Part shown: one piece after another, positions 39,642-48,807 of the stretch | Layout: each line of letters starts with the position of its first letter | Numbering within the stretch: position 1 is the first letter of the stretch | Source: JAGXRK01 sp963714415 | GTDB taxonomy: Bacteria; Bacteroidota; Ignavibacteria; Ignavibacteriales; Ignavibacteriaceae | Length of the DNA stretch: 64,000 bases | Assembly: GCA_963714415.1 (NCBI GenBank) | Contig: CAVQOL010000015.1 | Span: 1-64,000, forward strand | Direction of reading: 5' to 3' | Position numbers and translations under genes: made by a program | Notes under the pieces: model-generated | What the model was told of the DNA's origin: nothing | The model's database searches: none | The model's input: only the letters and a program-made list of their open reading frames with translations

Positions 39642-40775
39642 ATGGGCTTTTCAACAGATGCAATTCACGCAGGACAAATTCCTGATCCAACTACCGGAGC
39701 AGTTATTACTCCGATTTATCAAACATCAACTTATGCGCAATATGAACTTGGTAAAAGCACAGGATATGAATATGCGCGCACTCATAACTTTACAAGGCAG
39801 GCTTTGGAGAAAAACGTTGCAGTGCTTGAAAAAGGAAAATATGGAATTGCCTTTGCATCCGGACTGGCTGCAACTCACGCGCTTATGAGCCTGGTTAAGG
39901 CTGGTGATCATATTGTAATTTCTAATAATGTTTACGGCGGTACGTACAGGTTGTATGAACTTAATATGAAAAATTACGGATTGGATTTTTCCTGGGTGGA
40001 TACTACCGATTTGAAAAATGTTGAAGATGCTATCCGAAAAAACACAAAAATGATTTTTGTTGAAACACCTACAAATCCTATGTTAAACTTAACTGATTTA
40101 AAAGGTGTTGCTGAAATTGCAAAGAAGAATAACCTAATTTCTGTTTGCGATAACACTTTTATGAGTCCGTATTTCCAGAATCCACTTACATTTGGAATTG
40201 ATATTGTTATTCATTCAACAACAAAATATTTAGGCGGACACAGCGATGTGATCGGCGGAATGCTTATTACAAGCAACGAAAAATATTACGAGAGACTGCG
40301 TTATATTCAAAATGCTGCAGGCGGAGTTCCCTCACCATTTGACTGCTGGTTAGTACTTCGTTCAACAAAAACCCTTGCTGTTAGAATGGAACGACATAAT
40401 GCCAATGCAATGCAAATAGCAAAGTATTTTGTCGATTCAAAAATTTCTGATAAAATTATTTATCCCGGGCTAAAAAATCATCCACATCACGAACTTGCTA
40501 AAAAACAAATGCGCGGCTTTGGTGGGATGATCTCCGTTGATTTCGGTTCTCTCGAAAGAGCAAAAAAAGTATTAAACGGAGTAAAGGTTTTTACTCTTGC
40601 TGAAAGTCTTGGCGGAGTTGAAAGTTTAATTTGTCATCCCGCATCTATGACTCACGCTTCTGTTCCCAAAGAAGAAAGAGACAGATTAGGAATTACTGAA
40701 AGTCTTGTGCGCTTCTCTGTTGGAATTGAAGACGTTGAAGATTTAATTGCAGATGTTGAACGGTCTCTAAAATGA
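39642..40775 (+). CDS. Cystathionine gamma-synthase / lyase family enzyme
   Basis: This 377-residue PLP-dependent enzyme belongs to the Cys/Met metabolism family. The PLP-binding lysine is Lys195 in HSTTKYLGGHSD, and other signatures are PIYQTSTYAQ, FASGLAATHAL, NVYGGTYRL, ETPTNPML and CDNTFMSPY. The C-terminal ESLGGVESLICHPASMTH supports a cystathionine gamma-synthase or gamma-lyase. The two cannot be separated reliably from sequence by eye. It would link cysteine and homocysteine; a homocysteine methyltransferase gene is elsewhere in the window. Confidence 0.9.
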   Translation: MGFSTDAIHAGQIPDPTTGAVITPIYQTSTYAQYELGKSTGYEYARTHNFTRQALEKNVAVLEKGKYGIAFASGLAATHALMSLVKAGDHIVISNNVYGGTYRLYELNMKNYGLDFSWVDTTDLKNVEDAIRKNTKMIFVETPTNPMLNLTDLKGVAEIAKKNNLISVCDNTFMSPYFQNPLTFGIDIVIHSTTKYLGGHSDVIGGMLITSNEKYYERLRYIQNAAGGVPSPFDCWLVLRSTKTLAVRMERHNANAMQIAKYFVDSKISDKIIYPGLKNHPHHELAKKQMRGFGGMISVDFGSLERAKKVLNGVKVFTLAESLGGVESLICHPASMTHASVPKEERDRLGITESLVRFSVGIEDVEDLIADVERSLK

Positions 40776-40787
40776 TCTTGCTTTTTT

Positions 40788-40823
40788 AGATTTCTCTCTT
40801 TGTTCGAAACGATTGAGAAATCT
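40788..40823. repeat. 9-bp inverted repeat downstream of PLP enzyme gene
   Basis: AGATTTCTC and GAGAAATCT enclose an 18-base loop, 12 bases after the stop codon. It may act as a terminator. The tail GAGAAATCTTA recurs at about 42402 and 48460, so it probably belongs to a dispersed family. Confidence 0.55.
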
Positions 40824-40904
40824 TAAAAGGGACAGTACTTTCCTCATTGTATTGCATAACGCAAAAATATATTTGCCAAGTAGTCAGTGTTGTTGAATGT
40901 AGAC

Positions 40905-41060
40905 TGTTCACACAATCATAGCGGTAAATTTTATAGTATACCTGTTACTGTAAAGGAACTGGAATGGACATCTATCGCAATTTTTAAGCTTTCAAATGGC
41001 AAGATTATTGCGGAATAGGAGATTGCTGATATAGCCAGTATTATGAAACTCTTTCATTAG
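40905..41060 (+). pseudogene. Remnant of a SnoaL-like ester cyclase gene
   Basis: In one frame this reads HNHSGKFYSIPVTVKELEWT then SIAIFKLSNGKIIAE, a TAG stop at 41016-41018, then EIADIASIMKLFH and TAG. This matches the C-terminal half of SnoaL-like polyketide cyclase / ester cyclase proteins, whose usual form is GIPPTGK-EW-IAIF-NGKI-E-W-E-AD. The internal stop replaces the conserved tryptophan (TGG to TAG), and the N-terminal half is absent. I therefore call it a decayed gene. Confidence 0.72.
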
Positions 41061-41098
41061 TATTATAAAAAAAGTAATAAATATTGAAGAGGTAAGAA

Positions 41099-42287
41099 AT
41101 GAATGATATCAAGGTTTACAAACTACAAGTTAGTTTTATACTATTCCTTTTCTCACTCTTATTAGGATGGAGCTCACATACTTTAGCACAAGGGATGATT
41201 ATAGATCATGCTTGTACTGACATTACTAAAATCCCGGAATCAGCTATAACTCAGGCAAAAGCAACTCTGCATATTGGTTATGGTCATACATCTCATGGCA
41301 GTCAACTGACTACCGGTATGACAGGGTTAGTTACTTTTGCAAATAACGGCGGACTTGGTCTTTCACATCCAACTAATATTTTTGCATGGAACAACGGAGG
41401 AATAAATGGCGCCCTGGATTTGGAAGAAGGTGATGGCTACGGTGACGGCTGGCTGGATCATGATTGCGGTTACTATCCTAATTGGGTAAATGAAACCCGT
41501 ATATATTTAGATGACGCCTCCCATTCCGATGTAAATGTGATTATATGGTCATGGTGTGGACAAGCGTCCAGTCTTACCGAACAACAAATGATAGACACAT
41601 ATCTTACTCCAATGACGCAATTGGAGTCTGAATACCCCAGCGTAAAATTTGTTTATATGACAGGACATGCAGATGGAAGTGGAGAAACCGGGAATCTTCA
41701 CCTTCGAAATCAACAAATTAGAAATTACTGCGTTGCCCAATAACAAAGTTTTATATGATTTTTATGACATTGAATGCTATGATCCGGATAGTAACTATTT
41801 TGGCGATAAAAATGTAAGTGATGATTGTTCTTATACAGGTGGTAATTGGGCAATTGAATGGCAAAGCACTCATACAGTTAATGTAGATTGGTACGACTGT
41901 TCCTCTGCACACAGCCAACCCTTAAACGCTAACCGTAAAGCCTATGCCGCGTGGTGGTTATGGGCAAGGTTGGCAGGATGGGATCCGTCTACCGGTATTG
42001 TTAATAATCAGAACATACATACAAGTACGTTTAAATTATATCAGAATTACCCTAATCCATTTAATCCAGATACGAAAATCAGTTGGCAGTCCACTGTAAG
42101 CAGATGGCAGACTTTGAAAGTATATGATGTAATGGGTAATGAAGTTGCTTTATTGGTTAACGAAGAAAGACCTGCAGGTGAATATGAAATAGAATTTGAC
42201 GGAAGCAATCTTTCAAGCGGTATATATTTTTACAGACTGCAAGCAGGAAATTTTAGCGATACAAAAAAATTAATTTTAATGAAATAA
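41099..42287 (+). CDS. Secreted protein with T9SS type A sorting domain, frame broken
   Basis: This protein of about 395 residues has a signal peptide (FILFLFSLLLGWSSHTLAQG) and a C-terminal type IX secretion sorting domain (LYQNYPNPFNPDTKISWQ to GNFSDTKKLILMK). I do not recognise the main domain; it contains GYGHTSHGSQ, WNNGGINGALD, IIWSWCGQ and YMTGHADGSGETGNLHLRNQ. These histidines and a GHTSHGS serine could form a hydrolase site, but that is speculative. The frame breaks near 41735, where an extra C in CCC separates RNYCVA from NNKVLYDFYD. GAGGTAA precedes the start. Confidence 0.78.
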
Positions 42288-42336
42288 CTGTATAGATAAA
42301 GCGCCCTTTCACTTCGCACAAGTGCTATTAGCTATT

Positions 42337-42359
42337 TGCCAACCTTCGGTTGGTAAACC
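42337..42359. repeat. Inverted copy of a 23-base palindromic repeat
   Basis: The core is CCAACC, loop TTC, GGTTGG. The whole 23-base segment is the exact reverse complement of 45317-45339. It lies in a gene-free spacer after the T9SS cargo gene. Confidence 0.75.
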
Positions 42360-42542
42360 TACAGACAGGTTTCGATTGGAGTCTCTGTGCAAACGGATGA
42401 TTGAGAAATCTTAAAAAAGATTAAAATATCTCACTGAAGATTTTACCACTTATGCTGGACATTATTATATTTCCTAAGAGAATTTTAGTGCTATAAGTAA
42501 TAGCTCGACAAACAAAAATGCATCAATATTAGAGGTTTTCTT

Positions 42543-42992
42543 TTGTTCGAATCAAAAGGAAGTATCGATCTTCTCGGTTCTGTAATAGCAAATGTTAATA
42601 ATATTCTGCTCATTGGGATTTTCCTCGCAAGACTCAGAAAGTACAAAAAAACCGAATACTGGCTTGGATTGTTGTTCATCTTAAGTATCATTCCACTGAT
42701 AATTATGTTTGTTAAAGCGTTCGAATCTGACAGAGCAATTCTATATTTCATCCAGCTTGGATTGATGATAAGTTTCGTTGTTCTGGAGTTATCATTAGAT
42801 TATATATTGAAAATTGATTTTCGTAAGAAGAAAATTATAGTTATACCTTATGTAACTTTATTCTACGCCGCGGTTGGCGGTATGATTGGAGTTGCCGGTC
42901 AAAACGGAAAACAGTGGCTGATAATTACGGTAACTACATTTTTGGTAATGACAATTTTCAGTTTGATTATGCATTTTAAAACCGGCAGTTAA
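42543..42992 (+). CDS. Integral membrane protein of unknown function
   Basis: I do not recognise this 149-residue protein. It appears to start at a TTG codon (MFESKGSIDLLGS) because no in-frame ATG precedes it. Five hydrophobic helices are visible, for example VIANVNNILLIGIFLARL, YWLGLLFILSIIPLIIMF and WLIITVTTFLVMTIFSLI. A similar-sized membrane protein gene follows after 41 bases, so the two may work together. Confidence 0.6.
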   Translation: MFESKGSIDLLGSVIANVNNILLIGIFLARLRKYKKTEYWLGLLFILSIIPLIIMFVKAFESDRAILYFIQLGLMISFVVLELSLDYILKIDFRKKKIIVIPYVTLFYAAVGGMIGVAGQNGKQWLIITVTTFLVMTIFSLIMHFKTGS

Positions 42993-43033
42993 TTTGAATA
43001 TTAAAAAAAGAAAGGATCCCATAAATCATAAAA

Positions 43034-43471
43034 ATGAAATCAACTAACAACTTTTTCTTCGACAAAGACAATTTTCGTACAATTGATACCTTTCGTGTTT
43101 TCTACTTAGTCATGTTTGTTCTTTCATTCGGGCTTACTGAAATTGGCCGATATATTTACCGTCCGTTTATTTATAACAATAACATTAATGATTTTGGAAT
43201 TGCTGACTCTATTGGAAATTCGGGAGGAATATTAGCTCAAATATTTTTTGGACTAGCAATAATTAATCCGACAAAGAAAAAGGGAATAAGACTCATCATT
43301 TTCTTCTCTCTTGGTTACATTCTATATGAGATCATTCAACCTGTGCTTCCTCGCGGCGTATTCGATTGGAAAGATATTTACGGAACAATAGTTGGCGGGA
43401 CTTTAGGCTTAATAATGTTTTTGTTGCTGCATTATAGTACTAAAAATAATCGCGTCTTTAAAAAATTATAA
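43034..43471 (+). CDS. Membrane protein, possibly VanZ-like
   Basis: This 145-residue protein has about four helices: VFYLVMFVLSFGLTEIG, ILAQIFFGLAIIN, IRLIIFFSLGYILYEIIQ and TIVGGTLGLIMFLLLHY. The C-terminal pattern with FDWKDIYGTIVGGTLGL resembles the D-x2-D-x-N-x2-G region of VanZ-like proteins, a weak similarity. It shares direction with the previous membrane protein gene and converges on the prenyltransferase gene. Confidence 0.5.
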   Translation: MKSTNNFFFDKDNFRTIDTFRVFYLVMFVLSFGLTEIGRYIYRPFIYNNNINDFGIADSIGNSGGILAQIFFGLAIINPTKKKGIRLIIFFSLGYILYEIIQPVLPRGVFDWKDIYGTIVGGTLGLIMFLLLHYSTKNNRVFKKL

Positions 43472-43482
43472 TATCGATTATT

Positions 43483-44331
43483 TTAAATTCCAATAAGTCT
43501 CATAATCAAAAATACTATTAGACCAAGTGTCGCACCTAAATAAAGCCATCGAATATATTTTCTTCCTTCTTCATTTTTAGATTTCAATAATTTCAAAGAT
43601 GAATAAGCAATTGATATGTCCATTATGCCAATAGGTATCAGATAAATAATTGAGAACCAGTTTAGTATAAATGGAACAGATGTAAGCAGAATAACAAAAA
43701 AGAAAATATAGCCGCTCGTTTTAAGAGCAATTGGTTTTCCATACCTGATTGCAAGGGAATTTGAATTTATAAGAAGGTCTCCCTGAATATCCATTGAATC
43801 GGCGGCAATTTCTTCTCCCAAATCTATTAATGCGGCAATCACACCAAAGAACAATACCATTTTGTTAAAAGGTAATCCAACCGATACACCTCCATAAATA
43901 AATGTCATCCCTACGGAAAAACTAACCAATAAATTTCCGGGCAATCCGCTCTTCTTAAATTTCCGGTTATAAAGAAATCCAATGACGGTTAAAAGAATTG
44001 AACATAACAATGCGGTAATATTTATTAAATAACTCAGGATAAGACCGATCAATAAAAGCATTATTGATAGTATTAAAGCCTCTGAAGGGGAAACAAGATT
44101 TGAAGGAATAGGACGATGGGGCGCATTTATTTTATCAGTCTCAATATCGAAATAATCATTAAGTACCAGTATTGAAGCTGAAATTAAAAATACAGACAAA
44201 AAACCGGAGACTGTTATGAAAACTGTTGCAAACTCTCCAAGAGCTAATAACTGCCCCATAACAACGCATACCCCGGCAGAGAAAGGAAGTTCAAATCGAA
44301 TCAGGCTAAAAAGCCCTTTAACTTTATTCAT
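43483..44331 (-). CDS. UbiA-family prenyltransferase
   Basis: This 282-residue enzyme has eight to nine membrane helices and both aspartate-rich UbiA motifs: LNDYFDIETDKINAPHRPI near residue 60 and DLGEEIAADSMDIQGD near residue 168. The family transfers a prenyl diphosphate to an acceptor such as a quinone ring, haem, chlorophyll or glycerol phosphate. The HRPIPSNLVSPSEAL segment and overall form resemble geranylgeranylglyceryl phosphate synthase or chlorophyll-synthase-like members. No quinone-pathway neighbour is present, so the substrate stays open. Confidence 0.83.
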   Translation of the reverse strand: MNKVKGLFSLIRFELPFSAGVCVVMGQLLALGEFATVFITVSGFLSVFLISASILVLNDYFDIETDKINAPHRPIPSNLVSPSEALILSIMLLLIGLILSYLINITALLCSILLTVIGFLYNRKFKKSGLPGNLLVSFSVGMTFIYGGVSVGLPFNKMVLFFGVIAALIDLGEEIAADSMDIQGDLLINSNSLAIRYGKPIALKTSGYIFFFVILLTSVPFILNWFSIIYLIPIGIMDISIAYSSLKLLKSKNEEGRKYIRWLYLGATLGLIVFLIMRLIGI

Positions 44332-44463
44332 AACATCCTAAAATTATATACAGCAAAAGAAACTAATGCTTTGATGACCTTAAATTTTTGAAATTCATAT
44401 CACTACTCCTTTTAATAATTTGAAAGTGTTACGGCATTGCAAATAAACGGCTTGCCTGATAAT

Positions 44464-45225
44464 TTATTCATATAAATCATCTAAATCAGCATTGGCTATA
44501 TCAATAAAAAGCTGACCCACCTTATCAGTAACAGCATTAAAATATCGCTCACCTTTTTCTTTTGTTGCCCTCATAGGATTACCTATGCCGGTATCTTCCG
44601 TAGTTTCCGACCATTTTCTTTCTTTCCATGCCCATCCTTCTTTAATTCCATCAATTTTAATCTTTTTTTCTACTCCGTATCCTGCCTCAGCTAAAGGTAA
44701 AACTAATTCGGGTGATAAATGTAAAAGTAAACTCGTTTCCATTTCATCTGCATGGTTACCGGTATTATCAAAATATTCCGCTTTATTCACGGAGGAGTAC
44801 CAGTTACAATAACTTAAAAACATTTTAGGAAATTTTAATCCAAGCTCCCTGAGGATTTGTTTAAAATCATTCCCGCCATGGCCATTTAATATAAGCAGTT
44901 TATATATTTTTTGTCGATTTAAAACCTCAATAAGATCATTTAAAATGATAGCCTGTGTACTCGGATTTATATTTAAATCTAGTTTGATATCAATCTGACC
45001 TGTATTAACACCAAATGGAACAGTTGGTAATACTATAATTTTGGCGCCCTGATTGTAAGCCTTTTCAGCCGCTGCGGCAGCAATATGTTCTGATTCAATT
45101 ATATCTGAAGAGTAGGGCAAATGATAATTATGTGCTTCAGTTGCTCCCCAGGGCAGTATAGCTAATTCAATTGATCGGTCTTTAATATCTTTCCAAGTAC
45201 ATTCAGCTAATAGATATGGACGCAT
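44464..45225 (-). CDS. Creatininase-family amidohydrolase
   Basis: This 253-residue enzyme matches the creatininase family, whose members hydrolyse cyclic amides or formamides with two metal ions. The metal ligands are seen in LPWGATEAHNYHLP (Glu and His), SSDIIESEHIA (Asp), LNGHGGNDFK (His) and HADEMETSLLL (Glu). Length equals the family norm. The substrate is unknown; creatinine is only one possibility, and riboflavin or mycofactocin-type roles exist in the family. It is followed, on its own strand, by a spacer of 132 bases before the prenyltransferase gene. Confidence 0.85.
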   Translation of the reverse strand: MRPYLLAECTWKDIKDRSIELAILPWGATEAHNYHLPYSSDIIESEHIAAAAAEKAYNQGAKIIVLPTVPFGVNTGQIDIKLDLNINPSTQAIILNDLIEVLNRQKIYKLLILNGHGGNDFKQILRELGLKFPKMFLSYCNWYSSVNKAEYFDNTGNHADEMETSLLLHLSPELVLPLAEAGYGVEKKIKIDGIKEGWAWKERKWSETTEDTGIGNPMRATKEKGERYFNAVTDKVGQLFIDIANADLDDLYE

Positions 45226-45280
45226 TTTATTACCTCTAAAACTGTAAATATAAGTTAAAACCTAAAGCAGATTAAGTTAG

Positions 45281-45384
45281 TCCGCGGCGGCGGAGAAACC
45301 TAAGAACCTACCTGCCGGTTTACCAACCGAAGGTTGGCAGGCAGGCAAAATCTTTAACAAAAACACAATCCGTCAGCTGACGGA
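45281..45384. repeat. Cluster of GC-rich palindromes in a 300-base spacer
   Basis: The 300-base gap between the creatininase gene and the next gene contains TCCGCGGCGGCGGA (45281-45294), a nested hairpin at 45311-45345 (CCTGCC and ACCAACC pairing with GGTTGG and GGCAGG), and the perfect 16-base palindrome TCCGTCAGCTGACGGA (45369-45384). Remaining sequence up to 45525 shows further repeats (GCCTGCC, CGGCTTGCC) but no gene. Confidence 0.7.
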
Positions 45385-45525
45385 CAAAAATCACAAATCC
45401 GCCGAACTAAAATAGCCTGCCTCGCCAGCGGCTTGCCAGTTGCGTTTAGTAGCTTGCATACTCAATCCTTAACTTATCGATGATTCTGGATAACGACGTT
45501 CTATGTTTACTGTTCAAGAAAAACC

Positions 45526-45972
45526 TTATTCCACTTTTGTTAATAAGACTTTTAGTACTACCTCATATTCGTCTTTATTTTTGGGGTAACGCATCTCAAG
45601 CTCGATATTACCATTTTCTTTTTGTTGAAAGGTTTGAATAAACAGACTATTATGCCAGTTCAGACAAAGTGTTTTTTCATCTATAAAATCGCAGGTTGCC
45701 TGCGAAAATTCACCCGAGTCTTCGTACCACCAATATTTATAATTTTTATTTTTATTATCCCAGACAAATATGGCGTGAGCTCCACCTTTTGATTTTGAAT
45801 ATTCAGCCTGATAATCAAAAGTAACATATCGGTCATTAAGAATTTGTCTAAATTCTCCTCTACCTTCACCAGAATCATATTCACTAAACTGACTCTTTGG
45901 TATTTCAGATTTTAATTTCCAGGCACCAAGTAAAAAACTAAATTTTTCCATTGGATTTAATTCTTTGCTCAT
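45526..45972 (-). CDS. DUF1579-like small beta-barrel protein
   Basis: This 148-residue cytosolic protein begins PMEKFSFLLGAWKLKSEIP, the opening of DUF1579-type and related lipocalin-like domains (leading LGxW motif). Alternating strands follow (GEFRQILNDRYVTFDYQAEY, AIFVWDNKNKNYKYWWYE), ending LKVLLTKVE. No signal peptide is seen. The function of the family is unknown; some related barrels bind small hydrophobic ligands. It lies 28 bases downstream of the beta-propeller gene, on the same strand, and is probably co-transcribed with it. Confidence 0.6.
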   Translation of the reverse strand: MSKELNPMEKFSFLLGAWKLKSEIPKSQFSEYDSGEGRGEFRQILNDRYVTFDYQAEYSKSKGGAHAIFVWDNKNKNYKYWWYEDSGEFSQATCDFIDEKTLCLNWHNSLFIQTFQQKENGNIELEMRYPKNKDEYEVVLKVLLTKVE

Positions 45973-46000
45973 AACATCTCGCAGTTTTGTGAAACATAAC

Positions 46001-46915
46001 TTATTCGTTTGCTACTTGAAGCTCTTTCTTAATCTGTTCAATGTTTAGATCCATAATCCATATATCAAAATTACCTGACCTGGTACTTGTGAAGGCTATC
46101 TTCTTCCCATCTGGAGACCAGTTAGCACCTTCATTATGACCCTGGCTTGTGATGGAAAGAGGAAGTGATATTCCACCTTCAGCGGGCATGATATAAAGTC
46201 CCACATGTCTGCCTTCTACAACCCCATAAACAAGAAGCGAACCATCGGGAGAAAGAGCAAGATAACGATAAAAATTTTCGTGATGCCCGGTGATTTGTTC
46301 TCTTTCTTTTCCATCTGAAGAGATTTTCCAGATAGTTGATTTCCTGGATGGTTTGTCCATAAGCGCTATAAGGACATACTTTCCATCTTCCGACCAGCAA
46401 CCTGGAAGGAGTAATAGTCCTTCCTGCTTAAATACGCGGGCAATTTTATCGGTTTCCATATTATAAATACACAATGAGTATTCAGCATCTTTAAACGCAA
46501 TTTGTGATGCATCGGGTGACCAGCAGGGAAGCCCACCGTTATGAATTTGAATTGTATCAGGAAGGAAATTAATTGGTTCTCCTCCTTCAGCCGGAATCAT
46601 TTTAATACTATTACCGGTATCGGCATCAAAAACAATATAGCGACCATCGGGCGACCATTTGGCATGTTCAGCAACACCACTAAAAACCTGTTCCGCTCCG
46701 GTTCCATACGGCGAGATTTTCCAAAGTCCGTTTTTGCCGGTTGTATCATTCAGATCTGTATGCTGGAAAATAATATATTTCCCATCGGGTGACCATGTTG
46801 CAAATCCTTCCTGTGCAGGATCGAATGTAAGTTGCCTGGCATTGAACATATCCTGGGCATTAAGGCTGATAGTACAAATCCCCAATAAGGCAATTACTAC
46901 TATTAGATTTTTCAT
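46001..46915 (-). CDS. TolB-like beta-propeller protein
   Basis: This 304-residue exported protein has a signal peptide (MKNLIVVIALLGICTISLNA) and at least six PD40 (WD40-like) repeats of the form WSPDGKYIIF, WSPDGRYIVF, WSPDASQIAF, WSEDGKYVLI, LSPDGSLLVY and WSPDGKKIAF. It is most like the beta-propeller part of TolB but lacks TolB's N-terminal domain. It probably acts as a periplasmic protein-binding scaffold. It shares an operon with the small protein downstream. GGAGGC lies upstream of the start. Confidence 0.85.
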   Translation of the reverse strand: MKNLIVVIALLGICTISLNAQDMFNARQLTFDPAQEGFATWSPDGKYIIFQHTDLNDTTGKNGLWKISPYGTGAEQVFSGVAEHAKWSPDGRYIVFDADTGNSIKMIPAEGGEPINFLPDTIQIHNGGLPCWSPDASQIAFKDAEYSLCIYNMETDKIARVFKQEGLLLLPGCWSEDGKYVLIALMDKPSRKSTIWKISSDGKEREQITGHHENFYRYLALSPDGSLLVYGVVEGRHVGLYIMPAEGGISLPLSITSQGHNEGANWSPDGKKIAFTSTRSGNFDIWIMDLNIEQIKKELQVANE

Positions 46916-46996
46916 AGTGCCTCCTTGATAAATAGTTTTTAAAATATTCTACAACATTTCAATAAACGATATAGATACTATGCTCAATACTTTCAA

Positions 46997-47040
46997 AGCA
47001 ACTAACGGCGTCCGGTTTATTTGCTGTTTAGGCGTAGTTA
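46997..47040. other. Possible structured repeat after methyltransferase gene
   Basis: This stretch contains ACTAACGGCGTCC, GGTTTATTTGCTG and TTAGGCGTAGT. The last 11 bases recur inverted at 48152-48162 on the other side of the methyltransferase gene. Similar TAACG...TTTA...TG strings occur at 45491-45514 and 38374-38394. The role is unknown. Confidence 0.35.
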
Positions 47041-47052
47041 TTATTTCTCCGT

Positions 47053-48078
47053 TTATAATTTTTCAGCCTCAACAATACAGTAAAACGGTTCGATATCGAG
47101 CTTCTCTCCGAATTGAATATATTCTGTCATTTTTAATCCACATTCTTTTAAGAATAATTCAACTGCTGCTTTAGGATCATCTGACATATCTATACCAAAT
47201 TTCGAAGACTCTCCCATTTTTTCTATTATGCTCAAAAAATTTTTAGCTGCTTTTGAATATTCACCTGAACTAAATACTTTGGAATAAAAGTCTTGAGCGA
47301 TGATACTTCCGTCTACACACAAATCAGCCATTTCCCTAAGATTTTCTTTGACAATATCAGCTTCTAAATACAAAGAAACACTTTGCCAAAGGAACAAAGT
47401 CTTTTTTGTTTTGTCAAAACCAGCTCCTAATAGTTTATCAACCCAGAATTCGTTTGAATAATCAACCGGGATATAGGTGATCCAATCATGCTTTATGCCT
47501 GCTTTTTTCAATGTTTCAACTTTAACATTTAGTGTATTAACCTGGTCGAGTTCAAAAACCTTTACATTTTTTCCTTTTGTAAAGTGCAAAGCTATCAAAT
47601 CAAAGCCAGCTCCAGGAAGGACAATCTGCTCCATTTCATCAACATATTTTTCCATTATCTTGTCAAACATGAGCACCCGAATACCCGCAGTGGAATCTGA
47701 GGTCTCTTCACCTGGTTCAACGAGTTTTCCAAGCCTGGTTGTGAAACCAAATAACCGCTGGGAAATGATAAGAGCTCCCATAATTGACCACATACCAAAA
47801 TGTGATTCACATGGAAATTTTTTTGTAAATGCAACTGAAAGGGAATCCGGTCTGGTGTTAAAATAATGCATGAACCACCTATATTGAAGCGCTTTAATTG
47901 CCGAGAAGGAAACACCCAGTTTCTTGCTTTTTCCCATTTCCTTGTAAATTGCATCTACTAGTCCAATAATCGCAAGAGGTATGAAGATTATTTGAATCGG
48001 TATATAAAGGATGATTTGAAATATCTTTTTGAAGATACCCAATATTTTAGGTAGCTGTTTTTTTTGAATATCTGTCAT
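47053..48078 (-). CDS. SAM-dependent methyltransferase, PPM1/LCMT-like
   Basis: This 341-residue protein resembles the leucine carboxyl methyltransferase-like family of SAM-dependent methyltransferases. It starts with an N-terminal hydrophobic segment (IILYIPIQIIFIPLAIIGLV). The SAM-binding motif is IVLPGAGFDLIALHFT followed by the acidic strand end VFELDQVNTL, and a later motif is TLFLWQSVSLYLEADIV. The bacterial members act on small molecules or polyketides and need not methylate protein. Substrate unknown. It stands alone, with a repeat-rich 729-base spacer upstream. Confidence 0.8.
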   Translation of the reverse strand: MTDIQKKQLPKILGIFKKIFQIILYIPIQIIFIPLAIIGLVDAIYKEMGKSKKLGVSFSAIKALQYRWFMHYFNTRPDSLSVAFTKKFPCESHFGMWSIMGALIISQRLFGFTTRLGKLVEPGEETSDSTAGIRVLMFDKIMEKYVDEMEQIVLPGAGFDLIALHFTKGKNVKVFELDQVNTLNVKVETLKKAGIKHDWITYIPVDYSNEFWVDKLLGAGFDKTKKTLFLWQSVSLYLEADIVKENLREMADLCVDGSIIAQDFYSKVFSSGEYSKAAKNFLSIIEKMGESSKFGIDMSDDPKAAVELFLKECGLKMTEYIQFGEKLDIEPFYCIVEAEKL

Positions 48079-48807
48079 TCAATTCTCTTTTAATATTCAA
48101 ATTTTATATTTTTTCTATGCTTGACAAAGTTAATGCCTCAGTTTCAGGTTGACTACGCCTAACGCTTTTGTGCCTAACCAGCCTGTCTTACCTTGGCGGC
48201 GAGCTAAGGCAGCGCAGTTTACCCGCCAAAGTTTTAACGAAGGCGGGAACTGCAATGTCAATTTATTAAAATTACTTTTAAATAAGAAAAACTTTTCCGC
48301 CTCTGGCGTAATGCTGCTCTGAAAACAGCTTGCCCCGAACTTGTTTCGGAGGCGACTGGTTATCCAAAGGACTCCTTCGACGAGGAATCTAAGCGAAAGA
48401 TTTCTCCTTCGCTCGAAGTGACAAAACCTTTCCTGTCATTTCGAGGGAGTGTAACGACCGAGAAATCTTAATTATCTATTGAAGCTTATTAAAATTTAAG
48501 CTAATTTTCTACTGCGTTTATGTTTTAGGGCGGGAACATTATGCACCACATCCCATTTTCTTACCTTACTCTGCGGGGGATGTCTTGATTTGTAGGCTAA
48601 GCGTAAATTAGGACACTTTTATAAAGATCACCACAGGTTGATATTTATGCACGCATATTTTCCGAATAATAAAGAATTTGAACTATCATTAAGTAAAATG
48701 AAATATTTATGTAGCTGCTGAGTTTATCCCGCTTGTGCGGGACATAAATATAATCTTAAGGTCATTTAACGTTCAGTATAAGTAATAGTTATATTCTAGG
48801 TTATTAA
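48079..48807. repeat. 729-base repeat-rich spacer
   Basis: No gene is seen. The stretch contains several dispersed-repeat fragments: GCCTAACGC and GCCTAACC near 48157-48179, inverted GC-rich arms around 48190-48250 (CCGCC and GGCGG), CGAACTTGTTTCGG near 48340, TCTCCTTCGCTCGAAGTGAC near 48402, TGTCATTTCGAGGGAGTG near 48434 ending GAGAAATCTTA, and a short hairpin TCCCGC...GCGGGA near 48727. It looks like an accumulation zone for palindromic repeats. Confidence 0.6.

Noticed and set aside
45681..45884. Alternate-frame ORF inside the DUF1579-like gene
   Set aside because: It overlaps a better supported frame that has the family LGxW opening and full length.
48079..48807. Possible non-coding RNA or small gene in the long spacer
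   Set aside because: Only dispersed repeat fragments and short hairpins were seen; no tRNA-like fold, riboswitch or coding frame could be supported.
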